Assembly: GCA_947450115.1 (NCBI GenBank)
Contig: CANFUE010000005.1
Coordinates: 1 to 64,000, forward strand
DNA length: 64,000 bases
DNA from: Acidimicrobiaceae bacterium
Lineage (GTDB): Bacteria; Actinomycetota; Acidimicrobiia; Acidimicrobiales; Ilumatobacteraceae
Direction of reading: 5' to 3'
Position 1 is the stretch's first letter, and every line of letters begins with the position of its first letter. The position numbers and the translations under genes are program-made. Positions 18,290 through 28,106 of the stretch are shown here, in pieces. The notes beneath the pieces are model-generated. The model did no database searches. It was not told the DNA's origin and saw only the letters and a program-made list of their open reading frames with translations.

Positions 18290-21200
18290 GTGGGTACTCA
18301 TAAGAAGCAATCTCGTCGTTTTTTCGCAGCCATTGTGCTGACTGCGCTCGTTGCAAGTTCGTGTGGAACTCAAGAAGACGGCCGCACACGAAACCTTCTT
18401 GACAGCCAGGGCTATGAAGTCCCATCGGCGCATGCTTACGAATCGATTTACAGCAACCCCTCAAGCGGTAACTACCGCATGGCAGGCGCGCAAGAGAGTG
18501 CTTATGCGACCCTTGGGCCACATTCAACATATGGAAAATCTGGCTCATCTGCGGCAAGCAGACCAAGCCCCGTTTACGAATACGAAGTTCCTGCAAAAGG
18601 TGGCGGCACGAAGAAAGTTGCTGGCAAACCAACTGGTGCAATGAAGGCTTCGTTCACCAGCATGTTTTCATTAGGCAGCATGGGTGGCGCATTTGCCGCT
18701 TCGCTAGCCATTTCAGGCATCGGCATGGGTTTGGCCGCTCTCGGGGCACCGTCGTGGCTCACTGCGTTGTTCGGCATGGGTGGCAATGAAGAAGTGATGG
18801 CTGCGCTGAGGGCCATTCAAGAGACCCTCAAACAAATGAACGAAAAACTCGACTACATCATGAAGAGTGTCGACGCCATTAATGCCAACGTGAGCGACCT
18901 GCAGGGGGCGATCTCAGCGCTATCAGCATCCGTTTGCAAATCAGAACTTGCAGCCCAAGAAACAAGTTTCAACCAGGCAATTGACATCATTCAATCGAAC
19001 TGGAACAGCTTGTTTGTGGCAAATAAATACAAGAACCTGCAGACCGTGCAATTCACATCGGAGCAACGCGCTTTCTATGAGAGCGTCCACAAAGCACTCG
19101 CTGGTGAACAGATGCAGAACTCGCTCGCCATTATTGAAGGAACACTCATGGGCCGCATGGGTAAACCCGGGCTCATTAGCCAAATTCAAAAATGCACACT
19201 CACGGAAAATCGTTTCCTCACAACACGCCACACCAACCAGTGGAATGCTCTCGTATCTTCATACATTTTGCTTCAGGCACAAGCCATGCAACTTTTAACT
19301 TGGGATGAGATGTACACATCATCTATAGCCACACCCGTTAAAGAACCTTCAGCAACGGTCATCAACAATCTCAATGCGCAATTTCAAGCCGCTGCGCAAC
19401 GCGAAGGCTTTCTGGTGAGCATGCAAATTCCTGAAGGACAAATGCTCGACACTGTGACCAACAAAATGTGGAAAATGGGGCCAGACGGAAGCAAGAATGT
19501 TGCCCTCATTGATGCGCTCAAGGGTTGCATTGCTGAAACCGATGCCAACAACTATGCACCACTTGTGTCTTGGGATGGAACGCGTACCGTTGAATTAAAC
19601 AAGTGCGTGGCTTCGAAAACCGAAGCCGACAAGCCCACTGGCGACCCGCTCGACCTCGACCCGAGTTCGCGATTAGATAACCGCAAAGTTGATGCATTTG
19701 ATTGGCGTATTCCTTCTGCATACGAACTTGTCAACCCCGTTGACGAGCGCAAGGACCCCATTTATAAAGCCGGTGGCCAACCAGGAACCATCGGCATCCT
19801 TGATGCTGGCAACAACGTATCGAATACGCCTTTCGGTGCGTGGACAGCAAAAATTTGCGGTCCAAATCGCAACATCAACTGCCCTACCCCAAGTGATTAC
19901 ATTGTTGCCCTCGGGGGTGCCCAGTGGCTCAGTCAAAATGACAATGAAACTATTGCGCCCATTGGAATCGTTTGGTCGAATTCCACCGCTGGAGAAACTG
20001 GTGAAACGAATACGCGCAGCGCCTACACCAATTCGCATTCACAATTCAATGACACCACGCTGGCAAACAGTGAATTAGCAAAGGGTTGGAATGGGTTATC
20101 CGGCTACCAAGTGGTGCGCGTCAACCCAAATGGCCCAACTGCAAAGGTGCCTCTGTGCGATGAACTGTTCGATATACAAATGTTTGAAAGATGTCCAAGG
20201 AATTCTCTTACACTCCCAATTATCAGCAGCGATAAGTTGAGGAATCAACAATTTTGCATGCGTGTCACGACAAAAATTCTGAGGGGTGACGGCCGCGAAA
20301 AATACAACATGCCCTATTTTTCGGAAATGAACGTGGTCAACTTTGGTGCTCCGGCGACCACCAGTGGAGTGGCAAAATTCCAAATTGGTGCATCGAGTAC
20401 ATTCCCGCTACCAGCCAACTACCGGCTTTCACAGCCCGGGGAAGTTGCACAATATTTTGCAAATCGTCGAGGTGTCAATAACACTAGTTTTGCTTGTGCA
20501 TTATCCACAAACGTCACGAACCAAATTGAGTCCACTTTTACTCAACTTCCACAAACAGCGTCGGCCCTTTGGGTACGTAATTTGCTCAATGATGAGGTCT
20601 ACTACTCCATCACTTCCGAGTCATCGGGCACAAAGAACATCAGTTCTTTCTTGCCCGCTGTTGAGCCGCCCACGGTCACCCTCATGGCGCAAAATGGCCG
20701 CATGAATGTGAGCTCTCGATCGCCTTCGGCGAGTTACGACCTCATGTGTCTCGTCGACCCAAAAACACTGCCTCTCACTCCAGCAGACATTGTTGTTAAT
20801 GGCACACCATGCCCGTCTACTGATCTTGTGCTTGGTGCAGGCGCTCATCAGGTTTTTGCAGTGGCAAGTAGAAATATCAGCGTTAATCAACAAGCTCAAA
20901 CACTGTTTTCTTCTATGAAGGTCATTGATTTTGTAGTTCCGGAAAAAGTGAGTGCAACGCCTGGGCAAAATGGCTCCTCAGCATCAACTGAAGTTGTTCG
21001 CGATTTATCGTTGTCGGCTGCAAACGAAGCACCAGCATCGGGCGTTTTCACCAGCCCGCAACAAGTGGCCACAGTTGCTAGTTATAGCCTGGCGATGTTG
21101 GCAAAGCGTGCCAAGCTAAAAATTCAGCCAGGTTCCAAGCTCAGGGCGACAGTTGCAGCAAAGTCGAAAAAGATTTGTCAAGCATCATCTGACGGAGTAG

Positions 21201-21298
21201 TTGGGCTTGCAGTTGGCAAATGCACAATGACCGTTACCGCAACATCTCCTGCCGGGGCAAAAAAATCGAAATTGCTCACAATTTCAGTGAAGAAATAA
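18290..21298 (+). CDS. Tat-type lipoprotein with hydrophobic segment and DUF1566-like domain (1002 aa)
   Basis: The signal contains SRRFFAA (twin-arginine pattern) and ends VASSC, so Cys25 may be lipidated. Residues ~30-120 are a low-complexity linker, ~122-163 a Gly/Ala-rich hydrophobic stretch long enough for one or two membrane passes, ~167-215 an amphipathic coiled coil. Residues ~380-560 resemble the Lcl-C/DUF1566 lectin-like domain (VTNKMWKMGPDG, DWRIPSAYEL, IGIVWSNS). The last ~70 residues match the tail of the 1464-aa YVTN protein (GLAVGxC). The hydrophobic hairpin plus coiled coil recalls pore-forming or insertion proteins, which is inference. GTG start with GAAAGG six bases upstream. 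Flanked by a pyrF-tail duplication. Confidence 0.75.
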   Translation: MGTHKKQSRRFFAAIVLTALVASSCGTQEDGRTRNLLDSQGYEVPSAHAYESIYSNPSSGNYRMAGAQESAYATLGPHSTYGKSGSSAASRPSPVYEYEVPAKGGGTKKVAGKPTGAMKASFTSMFSLGSMGGAFAASLAISGIGMGLAALGAPSWLTALFGMGGNEEVMAALRAIQETLKQMNEKLDYIMKSVDAINANVSDLQGAISALSASVCKSELAAQETSFNQAIDIIQSNWNSLFVANKYKNLQTVQFTSEQRAFYESVHKALAGEQMQNSLAIIEGTLMGRMGKPGLISQIQKCTLTENRFLTTRHTNQWNALVSSYILLQAQAMQLLTWDEMYTSSIATPVKEPSATVINNLNAQFQAAAQREGFLVSMQIPEGQMLDTVTNKMWKMGPDGSKNVALIDALKGCIAETDANNYAPLVSWDGTRTVELNKCVASKTEADKPTGDPLDLDPSSRLDNRKVDAFDWRIPSAYELVNPVDERKDPIYKAGGQPGTIGILDAGNNVSNTPFGAWTAKICGPNRNINCPTPSDYIVALGGAQWLSQNDNETIAPIGIVWSNSTAGETGETNTRSAYTNSHSQFNDTTLANSELAKGWNGLSGYQVVRVNPNGPTAKVPLCDELFDIQMFERCPRNSLTLPIISSDKLRNQQFCMRVTTKILRGDGREKYNMPYFSEMNVVNFGAPATTSGVAKFQIGASSTFPLPANYRLSQPGEVAQYFANRRGVNNTSFACALSTNVTNQIESTFTQLPQTASALWVRNLLNDEVYYSITSESSGTKNISSFLPAVEPPTVTLMAQNGRMNVSSRSPSASYDLMCLVDPKTLPLTPADIVVNGTPCPSTDLVLGAGAHQVFAVASRNISVNQQAQTLFSSMKVIDFVVPEKVSATPGQNGSSASTEVVRDLSLSAANEAPASGVFTSPQQVATVASYSLAMLAKRAKLKIQPGSKLRATVAAKSKKICQASSDGVVGLAVGKCTMTVTATSPAGAKKSKLLTISVKK

Positions 21299-21344
21299 TT
21301 TCACTGAAGCGGCAGCTCGTGTTGCTGCTACCACTCTTGACTAA
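21297..21344 (+). pseudogene. Remnant of a second pyrF 3' end
   Basis: Reads [15 protein letters not shown] and stop, versus DFAEAAARVAATTLG in pyrF. Over the final 13 codons there are five base differences, four of them silent. It begins inside the stop codon of the lipoprotein gene and its own TAA overlaps the TAG stop of serA on the other strand. It has no start and cannot be a gene; it is a displaced pyrF tail. Confidence 0.8.
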
Positions 21345-22915
21345 GAGGCAGTAAGTACTGCCACATCGAGGATGCCGGGGGCGGCACGTAGCGCAGTAAC
21401 AACCTCAGGGGCAACAGGCGCCGTAGGCACAATCACCATCACTGCGGTGCCAGCTTTGAGCGCCTTGCCCACATCCATGTCGGCAATGTTGATGCTGGCG
21501 TTACCGAGCAAGGTTCCCACTACGCCAATAACACCCGGGCGGTCGTCGTTGCGCACCACGAGCATGTTGTTTGCTGGTGGAACATCGGTGATGTGGTCAT
21601 CGACCAGCACCAAGCGTGCTTCGCGGCGTGGGCCTACCAGAGTTGCTGCAATGTTGTGACCATCGCACTTCATGGTGACCAAGTTGACATAGTCGGCATT
21701 CGTGGAAACAGGTGAGTTGTTTTCGCGCACTTCACAACCAGCGTCTTTGGCGAGTTGTGGAGCATTCACATAAGTAACTTGCTCGCCAGTGATGGAAGCG
21801 AAGAAACCCTTCAACGCGCTGAGCGTCAGAATGCGAGTGTCGTAGCCGCCAATTTCACCAGTGGCAGAGATTTCAAGGCTGCTTGGCGCCTTGCCAACGA
21901 GTGATGCGAAGAGTTGACCCAAGCGCTCGGCGAGAGGCAAGAACGGCTTGAGTGTTTCATTGGCATCGCTGGCATCAATGTTCACAGCGAAAGGTACGAA
22001 GTCGCCCGCAAGTGCAAGCTGCACCATGTCGGCAATAACGTCGCCTGCTTTGTCTTGTGCTTCGCGAGTGCTGGCACCAAGGTGTGGTGTTACCACAATT
22101 TGCGGAATAGAAAAGAGTGGCGATTCGGTCATTGGCTCTTTGGTGAACACATCGAGTGCTGCGCCGGCAATGAGGCCTTCTTTTACTGCAGTTGCAAGTG
22201 CTTCTTCATCAATAATGCCGCCGCGTGCCACGTTGATAACGCGCAGTTCTGGCTTTGCCTTTAAGAACATCTCGCGACCAATGATGCCAATAGTTTCTTT
22301 GGTCTTGGGCAAGTGCACGGTGAGGAAGTCGGACTCGGCAACGAGTTGGTCGAGTGGCATAATTTCAATGTTCATTTGACGAGCACGCTCGGCTGAGATG
22401 TAGGGGTCGAATGCAACAATGCGCATGCCGAATGCTGCAGCACGAGTTGCAACCAACTTGCCAATGCGGCCCAGGCCAACAATGCCGAGAGTTTTGTCGA
22501 GAAGTTCAACACCTTCCCACTTGCTGCGCTCCCAGCGACCCTGCACCAATGCAGCGTGTGCTTGAGGAACGTTGCGTGCAACTGCCAACAACAGTGCCAT
22601 GGTTTGTTCTGCAGCAGAAACGATGTTCGACTCGGGTGCGTTGCACACCATCACACCGCGGCGTGTTGCAGTGTCGACATCGACATTGTCGAGACCAACA
22701 CCTGCGCGACCCACCACCACAAGGTCGGTGCCAGCTTCAAGAACTTCGGCGTTCACATCGGTTGCCGAACGGATGATGAGAGCGTGCGCGCCCTTGACCA
22801 CCGAGAGGAGTTGCTCGTGACTGAGGTCGAGTTGAATATCGACGGTGTGCCCAGCCTGGCGGAGGCGCTCAAGGCCCCCGTCGGCGATTTCTTCAGTGAC
22901 GAGGATGCGTGCCAT
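21341..22915 (-). CDS. serA: D-3-phosphoglycerate dehydrogenase (524 aa)
   Basis: First step of serine synthesis, oxidising 3-phosphoglycerate with NAD. N-terminal substrate domain, then Rossmann motif [10 protein letters not shown], catalytic Arg in [10 protein letters not shown], Glu in [11 protein letters not shown] and His in [10 protein letters not shown]. An intervening domain (about 320-450) and a C-terminal ACT domain ([15 protein letters not shown]) mark the long actinobacterial form, whose ACT domain usually senses serine. Start ATG 22915 ([10 protein letters not shown]) gives the usual ~525 residues; the longer open frame upstream is not conserved in style. Convergent with the pyrF remnant. 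Confidence 0.95.
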   Translation of the reverse strand: MARILVTEEIADGGLERLRQAGHTVDIQLDLSHEQLLSVVKGAHALIIRSATDVNAEVLEAGTDLVVVGRAGVGLDNVDVDTATRRGVMVCNAPESNIVSAAEQTMALLLAVARNVPQAHAALVQGRWERSKWEGVELLDKTLGIVGLGRIGKLVATRAAAFGMRIVAFDPYISAERARQMNIEIMPLDQLVAESDFLTVHLPKTKETIGIIGREMFLKAKPELRVINVARGGIIDEEALATAVKEGLIAGAALDVFTKEPMTESPLFSIPQIVVTPHLGASTREAQDKAGDVIADMVQLALAGDFVPFAVNIDASDANETLKPFLPLAERLGQLFASLVGKAPSSLEISATGEIGGYDTRILTLSALKGFFASITGEQVTYVNAPQLAKDAGCEVRENNSPVSTNADYVNLVTMKCDGHNIAATLVGPRREARLVLVDDHITDVPPANNMLVVRNDDRPGVIGVVGTLLGNASINIADMDVGKALKAGTAVMVIVPTAPVAPEVVTALRAAPGILDVAVLTAS

Positions 22916-23002
22916 AGGGCTAACAGTCTGCCCTGTTTGGGGCCGACGAGGAAAACCCTTTATGGAAAGTAAAGAATTTCGGCAATGACATTCGCCACCC
23001 CT

Positions 23003-23008
23003 TAGGGT
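23003..23008 (+). promoter_or_regulatory. -10 box for menC-like gene (leaderless)
   Basis: TAGGGT six bases before the GTG at 23015. Confidence 0.5.
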
Positions 23009-23014
23009 GAAGCC

Positions 23015-24124
23015 GTGGATTTCTCGCGACTCGCGCCCGTTGTGCCTACCTCGCTGCGCCTGCACCGCGTGTCGCTACGCCTCACCTCGCCGGTTCAGGC
23101 TGCTCATGGGCTCCATGCCGAGCGCAATGTGGTGCTGGTGGAGTTGAACGAGGGCTGGGGCGAGTGCGGTGCCCCCGACAATCCTGCGTATTCGGGTGAG
23201 TCGGCCGATGCCGCCTATGAGGCCCTCACCGATGTTTTCTTTCCGCTCTTACATTCACAATTCACCACGCGTGAAATTCCACTCAGCGCACTCGACCTGC
23301 GGGCACTCATTGGCGAACACCACCCCGATGCCTTGGTGCGCTTCCCCATGGCCGTTGCCGCACTCGAGATGGCGCTGCTCGATGCGCAACTGCGTGCCGA
23401 CAATATTGACTTCACGCAGTGCTTCACCACTCGCGCAACGGGCGATGCTCTTGCAGGTGCCACGCTGGGCAATACGGGGTCACTCGATGAGCTCACACTC
23501 AGTGCTGCTGTTGCGGTGCGCGAGGGTTATGGGCGCATCAAAATGAAAATTGCCCCGAACGACGACATTGAACCCATTCGTGCTGTGCGCAGTGCGCTTC
23601 CCGACCATGTGATGCTGGTGGCCGATGCCAACGGCTCATATGGGGCCAACGACATTGCACATGTTGCGGCGCTGCATGAGTTGGGCCTCGACTTGGTGGA
23701 ACAACCCTTTGCCGCACACGACACCGATACGCACCAGGCGCTCGTTGCCACTGCCACGCTGCGTGTTGCACTCGATGAAGGTGTGCGCTCAACAGAAGAA
23801 GCAATGAGTGCCGCTTTGAACCACGAGTGCACCGACATCACCTTGAAGCCAGCGAAGTTTGGCTACCCCGCATGTGTGCGGTTGTTGAATGAATGCCACG
23901 AACACGGCATTGATGCATGGGTGGGCGGCATGTTCGATACTGGTGTTGCACGCTGGGCAAATATGCGCCTTGCCACGCACCAGGGCGCAACATTGGCTTC
24001 CGATATTGGTTCATCGTCGCGGTATTGGGAAAGCGATATCACCACACCGCTAGAAACTGTTGACGGGAAAGCACTTATTTCGCACCTCGCTGAGGCAGGC
24101 CTCTCGGGTACACCACTATTGTGA
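23015..24124 (+). CDS. menC: o-Succinylbenzoate synthase / enolase-superfamily enzyme (369 aa)
   Basis: Muconate-lactonizing subgroup of the enolase superfamily. Conserved elements: KMK (first catalytic Lys pair) near residue 171, VADANGSY (metal Asp), VEQPFA (metal Glu), LDEGV (metal Asp) and LKPAKFG (second catalytic Lys). These match o-succinylbenzoate synthase of menaquinone synthesis and the related N-acylamino acid racemases and dipeptide epimerases. No other men genes are in the window, so the gene symbol is tentative. GTG start, probably leaderless. Stop overlaps the start of the SCP2-like gene, so the two are coupled. Confidence 0.75.
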   Translation: MDFSRLAPVVPTSLRLHRVSLRLTSPVQAAHGLHAERNVVLVELNEGWGECGAPDNPAYSGESADAAYEALTDVFFPLLHSQFTTREIPLSALDLRALIGEHHPDALVRFPMAVAALEMALLDAQLRADNIDFTQCFTTRATGDALAGATLGNTGSLDELTLSAAVAVREGYGRIKMKIAPNDDIEPIRAVRSALPDHVMLVADANGSYGANDIAHVAALHELGLDLVEQPFAAHDTDTHQALVATATLRVALDEGVRSTEEAMSAALNHECTDITLKPAKFGYPACVRLLNECHEHGIDAWVGGMFDTGVARWANMRLATHQGATLASDIGSSSRYWESDITTPLETVDGKALISHLAEAGLSGTPLL

Positions 24125-24561
24125 ACCCCGTGACGTACCAATTTCTTTCCACCGAGTGGGTTGCTGCTGCTCGCGATATTCGCGACAAGTACAAAGCTCA
24201 AACGCCGCCCATCACCGTTGTGGTGAAAATCAATATGGTCATTACTCAAGCTCCCTTTGGTGAAGGCACCGTGAAGGGCTTCATCGATACTTCTTCAGGC
24301 GACATGGCATTAGAACTCGGTGAACTCACCGAGCCAGAAGCCACGGTGACCACCGACTATGAAACAGCGAGCAAGTTGTTTGTCGACCAAGACCCAGCTG
24401 CAGTGATGCAAGCATTTATGTCGGGCAAAATTAAAATTGATGGCGACATGATGAAGGTGATGGGAATGCAAACAGCAATTCCACAAACCGGTGATGCCGC
24501 AACAATTGCATTGGCAATTGCCGCCGAAATTAAAGCTATTACCGCTGTAACGGCCGCGTAG
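24121..24561 (+). CDS. SCP2 sterol-carrier-like protein (146 aa)
   Basis: Single SCP2 domain, a hydrophobic-ligand binding fold. Typical features: VVKINMVITQAPFGEG strand pair, AxVTTDYETASKLF and the KIKIDGDM turn near the end. In actinobacteria such proteins accompany fatty acid or steroid metabolism. GTG start overlaps the stop of the menC-like gene by four bases. The 3' end overlaps the MFS gene on the opposite strand by 23 bases. Confidence 0.85.
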   Translation: MNPVTYQFLSTEWVAAARDIRDKYKAQTPPITVVVKINMVITQAPFGEGTVKGFIDTSSGDMALELGELTEPEATVTTDYETASKLFVDQDPAAVMQAFMSGKIKIDGDMMKVMGMQTAIPQTGDAATIALAIAAEIKAITAVTAA

Positions 24562-25999
24562 CACTTGCGGCAATAATGCCGAGGCCCGCCACAAACGCAC
24601 CCGACAAGAGTGCATAGCCATAACTTTGGATGAGGCCACTATTCATTGTTGATTCGTGAATGGTGATCATCACCGTGGTACCAACAACTGCACCGAGTTG
24701 GGTCATGAGTTGCTGCATTGCGCCGGCAACGCCCACATCGCCTTCGCTCACCGCAGAAGTAACGAGCGATGTTAATGCTGGTGATGCAAGACCCAGGCCA
24801 GCGCCCGATAAACCAAGCCCCGCAGCAATGACCCAGTCAGACGTACCCATGCCCACTGTGCTGAGGAGCACCATGGAACACAACACGCCGAACGCACCAA
24901 TCATTCCACTGCGGCGTTCACCAATACGTATGGTGAGAAAACTTGCCGATGGCGCAACGATGGTGAACACCAATGGCCGCGCAATGACCAACCACCCAAT
25001 GTGTGATGTGGAATAACCAAGACCCTTGTCCATGAGTTGCGGCATCACAAAGAAGCCACCCATGTAGGCGTAGTTCGTGAGTGCTTGACTGGAAATGGGA
25101 AACACCACGTTGCGGGTGCGTAGCCACTTCAATGGCAAGAGCGGTGCTTCGGCTCGGCGCTCTATGCGTACGAATAACATGAGCACTATGACTCCGGTGA
25201 ACATGAGTGCAAGTACCGGTGCACTACTCCACCCCCATGAATGACCACGGTTGATAGAGAGCAACAACGATGTGGTGCCAATGCCGAGTGTGAGCGAACC
25301 TGCAATATCGAACTTCACATTTTTAATGCGCTCGGTTTCTGGCAACAAACGCCAGGCCACAAGTACGCCGAGCATGCACAGTGGCGCTTGCACAATGAAA
25401 ATGATGCGCCACCCCACTGCAGCAACCACTGGCGCCCCAATCACCACACCAAGTACTGGCGCACCTGCCGTCGTGAAACTCCAAAAGCCCAGGGGTCGCA
25501 CGCGTTCTTCGGGGTGAAAGAGTCGATTCACATAGGAAAGCGCACTCGGGCTTGTTGCCGAACCCGCAGTTGCCGACAATGTACGAAAAAGAATCATGCT
25601 CATTGCATTCCAAGCAACAGCGGTGAGTGCAGCAAAGACGCCAGCGAAAAACAACCCCAGCACGAACACGCGCTTATGACCCCACAAGTCGCCGGCTTTA
25701 CCGAATGCTGGGCCAACAACACCGAACGCCAACATCGGGCCTGTGAGCGCCCAGTTAATGGTGCTGGTTGTTGTTTTTAAATCGGTGGCAATAGTTTCCA
25801 ACGACACCACCAACACCGTGATGGTGAAGCTCACGGTGAAGAGGCCAGCCAACAAAACAATGAGCGTTGCCCAGGCACGATTCAACCCAATTCGGCGCGC
25901 CGCTTTCTTTACTGCTTTCTTGCCACGCAGCAATGGCCACGGAACAATAGATACTTCATCTACCCCAGCAGAGTCGACGAGCGTCGAGTCGCGATCCAT
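24539..25999 (-). CDS. MFS drug:H+ antiporter-like transporter, 14-TM type (486 aa)
   Basis: Inner-membrane secondary transporter of the major facilitator superfamily. About 14 hydrophobic segments, loop 2-3 signature GKAGDLWGHKRVFVLGL (GxLaDrxGrk type) and antiporter motif C-like GAPVLGVVIGAPVVAAVGWR, as in EmrB/DHA2 multidrug exporters. The N-terminal ~35 residues are a cytoplasmic basic extension. It starts six bases after the pseudokinase stop codon on the same strand. Substrate unknown. Confidence 0.85.
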   Translation of the reverse strand: MDRDSTLVDSAGVDEVSIVPWPLLRGKKAVKKAARRIGLNRAWATLIVLLAGLFTVSFTITVLVVSLETIATDLKTTTSTINWALTGPMLAFGVVGPAFGKAGDLWGHKRVFVLGLFFAGVFAALTAVAWNAMSMILFRTLSATAGSATSPSALSYVNRLFHPEERVRPLGFWSFTTAGAPVLGVVIGAPVVAAVGWRIIFIVQAPLCMLGVLVAWRLLPETERIKNVKFDIAGSLTLGIGTTSLLLSINRGHSWGWSSAPVLALMFTGVIVLMLFVRIERRAEAPLLPLKWLRTRNVVFPISSQALTNYAYMGGFFVMPQLMDKGLGYSTSHIGWLVIARPLVFTIVAPSASFLTIRIGERRSGMIGAFGVLCSMVLLSTVGMGTSDWVIAAGLGLSGAGLGLASPALTSLVTSAVSEGDVGVAGAMQQLMTQLGAVVGTTVMITIHESTMNSGLIQSYGYALLSGAFVAGLGIIAASATRPLQR

Positions 26000-26005
26000 T
26001 TACAA

Positions 26006-27973
26006 TCAGCCGTAGTAAGTGAGATCAACAGTGGAACCCTCAGGAACATCTTTTCCGTTACCTACTGGTTCACCTGCAATAGTTGCGCTCTTCAATTTAC
26101 GTTCTGGTTTGCCCGACTCTGTTCCGTACGTAAAGCCTGCTTCAGAAAGAAGTTTCACGATGGCAGCTTTGTACTGACCAATGATGACCGGCATCGGAAT
26201 CATGCGCGGGCCTTTTGACACCCAGTAGCTCACGCTGCCACCGCGTGGCAAACTTTCACCAGCAGCTGGCAATTGCCCGCCCACTAAACCAACGCCAACA
26301 TCTTTGTTGAAGTCTTCGGCAACAACTGCAAAGACCAAACCAAGCTCAGTGATTTTTGCTTCTGCTTCTGCGGTCGTGAGCCCAACAAGCGTTGGCACGA
26401 TGCGTGGCGCAGGGCCATCAGACACATTGAGTGTGATGGTGGTGCCTTTTACTACTTGGTCGCCCGCTTTTGCGGTGGGTTGTTCGGCTACTGCCCACGA
26501 CATCACCGTTCCGGCAGGAATTGCTTCGTCATTCACCTTCGCCACAACTGGCACGAGGCCTAATTGGTCGATACGGGCGAGTGCAGCATCACTTGCCACG
26601 TTGGTGAAGTCTTCCAACGTAGAAAAAGTTGGGCCTTTGGAGACCACAATCACGATGGACTTGCCTTCTTTGAGCATCGTTCCATCGCCTGGTTCGGAAC
26701 TGATGATTTCGCCTGTTTTCACTAGGTCGCTGCGGCCTTCGCGCACCACCACGTCCCATTTGTAATTCGAGATGGCATTGCGTGCTTCGCCTTCAGGCAA
26801 GCCCACCAACACCGGCACCTGGAAACTTTCTTTGCGCAACAACATGTATCCCGCTCCAACACCACCGAGCAAAGCAAGCACAACGGCAATAGCTACATAT
26901 TTCGATGCTCGTTTGCGTGAAAGTTTTGCGCGGGCAATTTCTTGCGTGAGTTCTTCACTCGGCACCACAACAGTTTCAGGTTGAACTGTGCGCACAACAC
27001 CACCGGTGGGGTCGCCCGCATCACCTTGGTCGATGAGCGCAGGAGGTGTCACTGGCAATGGGCTAAGCAATTCATCGAAACCAATTCCCACCACATCGAT
27101 TGGCGTAGGTCGTGCAACTTTGCGTGCAATAGCAACAAGTGCTTCACCAAACTCACGTGCAGTGAACCTGCTCTCGGGGTCGGGGCGTGCTGCTCGCTCC
27201 AACACACTTGCGAGTGGCCCGAGGTCGGCAGACACCGGCAACAATTTGTCGACGCGTGCAGCGAGAACACCAGCTACAGAATCGCCAGCGAAGGGCAGCT
27301 CACCGGTGAGCGCTTCCACCAACACCAAAGCAAGTGAGTACACGTCGCTCTTTTCTGATGGTGCCTCGCCTTGACCCACTTCAGGAGCCGCATAGCGAGC
27401 CCGCTCGAGGTCGGAGTCGCCAATGGTTTCACGGGTGAGAACGTCGATTGCCCCTACTCGTGCCCTGCGGTTGGCATCGAAAACAATGCTGGCCGGGCGA
27501 ATGTCGCCATGAACCCAGCCCGCCTGGTGCATGGCGCTCAGGCCACGGCACATGTCGAGACCCACTACGAGTGCTTGCGAAGGGGTGAGACGGCGGTTGC
27601 GGTCGAACATTTCGCGCAAGCTGCCACCAGGCAACTGGCCAAGCACGGTGTAAATGCAGCGCACACCGAAAATGTCGGTGTCGCCCCAATCGGAGATGGG
27701 AGCAAGAGCAGGGCTTCGAGTAGTCATGGCTACTTGCAAGTGATGCTGAATAGCACGTCGGGCATCGCCAACTGATTTGCGACTCGTGGTACCAGGCTCC
27801 ACCATGTCGTTTAGTGGTGTGAGACGAAGAGCAACTTGAATACCGAGGCGCACATCTTCGGCTTCGAACATTCCACGTGGCGGCTCGCCGGCAACAATGG
27901 GTACACCGCGTCGCCCAACGATGCGGTATCGCCCTGCGAGGGTAAAACCAGTGAGTTCGCCCTTTGCCTCCAT
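26006..27973 (-). CDS. PASTA-domain Ser/Thr pseudokinase, PknB-like (655 aa)
   Basis: Cytoplasmic kinase-like domain (~10-280), linker, one membrane span (YVAIAVVLALLGGVGAGYML, ~365-385) and four external PASTA repeats that in PknB-type kinases bind muropeptides. The kinase part is degenerate: no GxGxxG loop, the beta-3 Lys is Arg (VALRL, ~47-51), the catalytic loop reads HGDIRPAS (Lys to Arg, Asn to Ser) and DFG is replaced by AIDV. Structural motifs such as AAPE and SDVYSLA remain. Catalysis is therefore unlikely; a scaffold or sensor role in cell-wall growth fits better. ATG 27973 preferred over TTG 27979; no clear ribosome site. Confidence 0.88.
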   Translation of the reverse strand: MEAKGELTGFTLAGRYRIVGRRGVPIVAGEPPRGMFEAEDVRLGIQVALRLTPLNDMVEPGTTSRKSVGDARRAIQHHLQVAMTTRSPALAPISDWGDTDIFGVRCIYTVLGQLPGGSLREMFDRNRRLTPSQALVVGLDMCRGLSAMHQAGWVHGDIRPASIVFDANRRARVGAIDVLTRETIGDSDLERARYAAPEVGQGEAPSEKSDVYSLALVLVEALTGELPFAGDSVAGVLAARVDKLLPVSADLGPLASVLERAARPDPESRFTAREFGEALVAIARKVARPTPIDVVGIGFDELLSPLPVTPPALIDQGDAGDPTGGVVRTVQPETVVVPSEELTQEIARAKLSRKRASKYVAIAVVLALLGGVGAGYMLLRKESFQVPVLVGLPEGEARNAISNYKWDVVVREGRSDLVKTGEIISSEPGDGTMLKEGKSIVIVVSKGPTFSTLEDFTNVASDAALARIDQLGLVPVVAKVNDEAIPAGTVMSWAVAEQPTAKAGDQVVKGTTITLNVSDGPAPRIVPTLVGLTTAEAEAKITELGLVFAVVAEDFNKDVGVGLVGGQLPAAGESLPRGGSVSYWVSKGPRMIPMPVIIGQYKAAIVKLLSEAGFTYGTESGKPERKLKSATIAGEPVGNGKDVPEGSTVDLTYYG

Positions 27974-28106
27974 GAGCAATAAAACTTAGTCGGACAGCGC
28001 CATACTGCGCACCTTACATTCGGTGTATTCGCCTTCATTTTGAGCCATTTGGCACACCGCATAGGGAAAAGTCGCTGAACTTGGCACTTCCGATGAATAA
28101 TGGGAC

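Noticed and set aside
21304-21330. Intrinsic terminator between the lipoprotein gene and serA
   Set aside because: The GCAGC/GCTGC pairing comes from the pyrF-tail sequence itself and no T-run follows.
22916-23065. Longer serA N-terminus
   Set aside because: It overlaps the divergent menC-like gene and its promoter; [10 protein letters not shown] is the family's usual start.
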